DNA from: DASUDX01 sp036275365
Lineage (GTDB): Bacteria; Pseudomonadota; Gammaproteobacteria; Nevskiales; Nevskiaceae
NCBI GenBank assembly: GCA_036275365.1
Contig: DASUDX010000025.1
Coordinates: 1 to 14,462, forward strand
Direction: 5' to 3'
Length of the DNA: 14,462 nucleotides
Shown here: piece by piece, positions 14,320 to 14,462 of the stretch
Numbering within the stretch: position 1 is the first letter of the stretch
Layout: every line of letters starts with the position of its first letter
Notes under the pieces: generated by a model
What the model saw: the letters and a program-made list of their open reading frames with translations, nothing else
Told to the model about the DNA's origin: nothing
Database searches by the model: none
Made by a program: the position numbers and the translations under genes

Positions 14320-14462
14320 ATGCCCCTCGACAATCCCCGCCGCCGCCACCTGATCCGGCTGCTGGCCGCCGGCCTCGGCAGCGCCTGGCTGCCCCCCGCC
14401 AGCGCCCAGATCTTCGGCCGCCGACCCGGGCGGCTGCCGCCGGAGCGCTCGGTCTATGAGCT
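14320..14462 (+). CDS. N-terminus of an exported protein, possibly FecR-like
   Basis: Only 47 complete codons are inside the window. The N-terminus has consecutive Arg residues (7-9, sequence PRRRHLIR), a Leu/Ala/Gly stretch and an ASA cleavage site near residue 29, before QIFGRRPGRLPPERSVYEL. The arginine run may be a Tat signal, though a Sec signal is possible. A proline-arginine lead-in ending in RSVYEL is reminiscent of exported FecR-domain proteins, but this rests on a few residues and on memory. The ATG at 14320 is favoured because the signal peptide begins there and the candidate -10 lies 28 bases upstream. It runs off the right edge and is divergent from the beta-barrel gene. Confidence 0.55.
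   Translation, partial: MPLDNPRRRHLIRLLAAGLGSAWLPPASAQIFGRRPGRLPPERSVYE

Noticed and set aside
14259..14333. TTG start extending the beta-barrel protein
   Set aside because: It would place 25 residues before the signal peptide and run through the divergent promoter region.

Overview
This window is about 14.5 kb of very GC-rich chromosomal DNA that I judge to come from a gammaproteobacterium, probably the Lysobacterales (Xanthomonadales). The grounds are a PpiA/B-type cyclophilin followed by lpxH, a DusA-type dihydrouridine synthase, a YccA-type membrane protein, a eukaryote-like NAD-type isocitrate dehydrogenase, frequent GTG starts and high GC. The taxonomic placement is inference. Apart from the two genes cut by the window edges, every gene looks intact. 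I see no transposase, integrase, phage gene, CRISPR array or toxin-antitoxin pair.

Left part (1-4353). The window opens in the 3' end of a DUF4394-type secreted protein gene, closed by a strong intrinsic terminator. Two small + strand units follow. In the first, pmbA (tldE) overlaps dusA by 8 bases. In the second, a signal-peptide-bearing cyclophilin lies 16 bases before lpxH (lipid A synthesis). These are housekeeping functions: protein maturation, tRNA modification, envelope folding and outer-membrane lipid synthesis.

Middle (4441-9837). A 1045-residue membrane protein has the order dCache-like sensor, HAMP, PAS, GGDEF and EAL. Both output domains have lost key catalytic residues, so it looks like a c-di-GMP or protein-interaction receptor rather than an enzyme. 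It is the most unusual gene here. After it come a class I aminotransferase (aspartate aminotransferase-like) and a subclass-I ferredoxin-NADP reductase, 25 bases apart. A complete tRNA-Asn(GUU) follows, with its own consensus-like promoter and a very strong terminator.

Right part (9838-14462). An NAD-type isocitrate dehydrogenase (+) converges on a small DUF2061 membrane protein (-). yccA (-), with its own terminator, is divergent from a class V-fold PLP enzyme (+). That enzyme converges on a secreted outer-membrane beta-barrel gene (-). The barrel gene is divergent from the start of an exported protein that runs off the window, possibly FecR-like. The barrel and exported-protein genes share a 61-base promoter region with a small symmetric element exactly midway between the two start codons.

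I do not see a clear new multi-gene system. The points most worth following are the doubly degenerate GGDEF-EAL receptor, the unassigned class V PLP enzyme, the symmetric divergent promoter at the right edge, and a recurring -10-like hexamer about 27-30 bases before many start codons.
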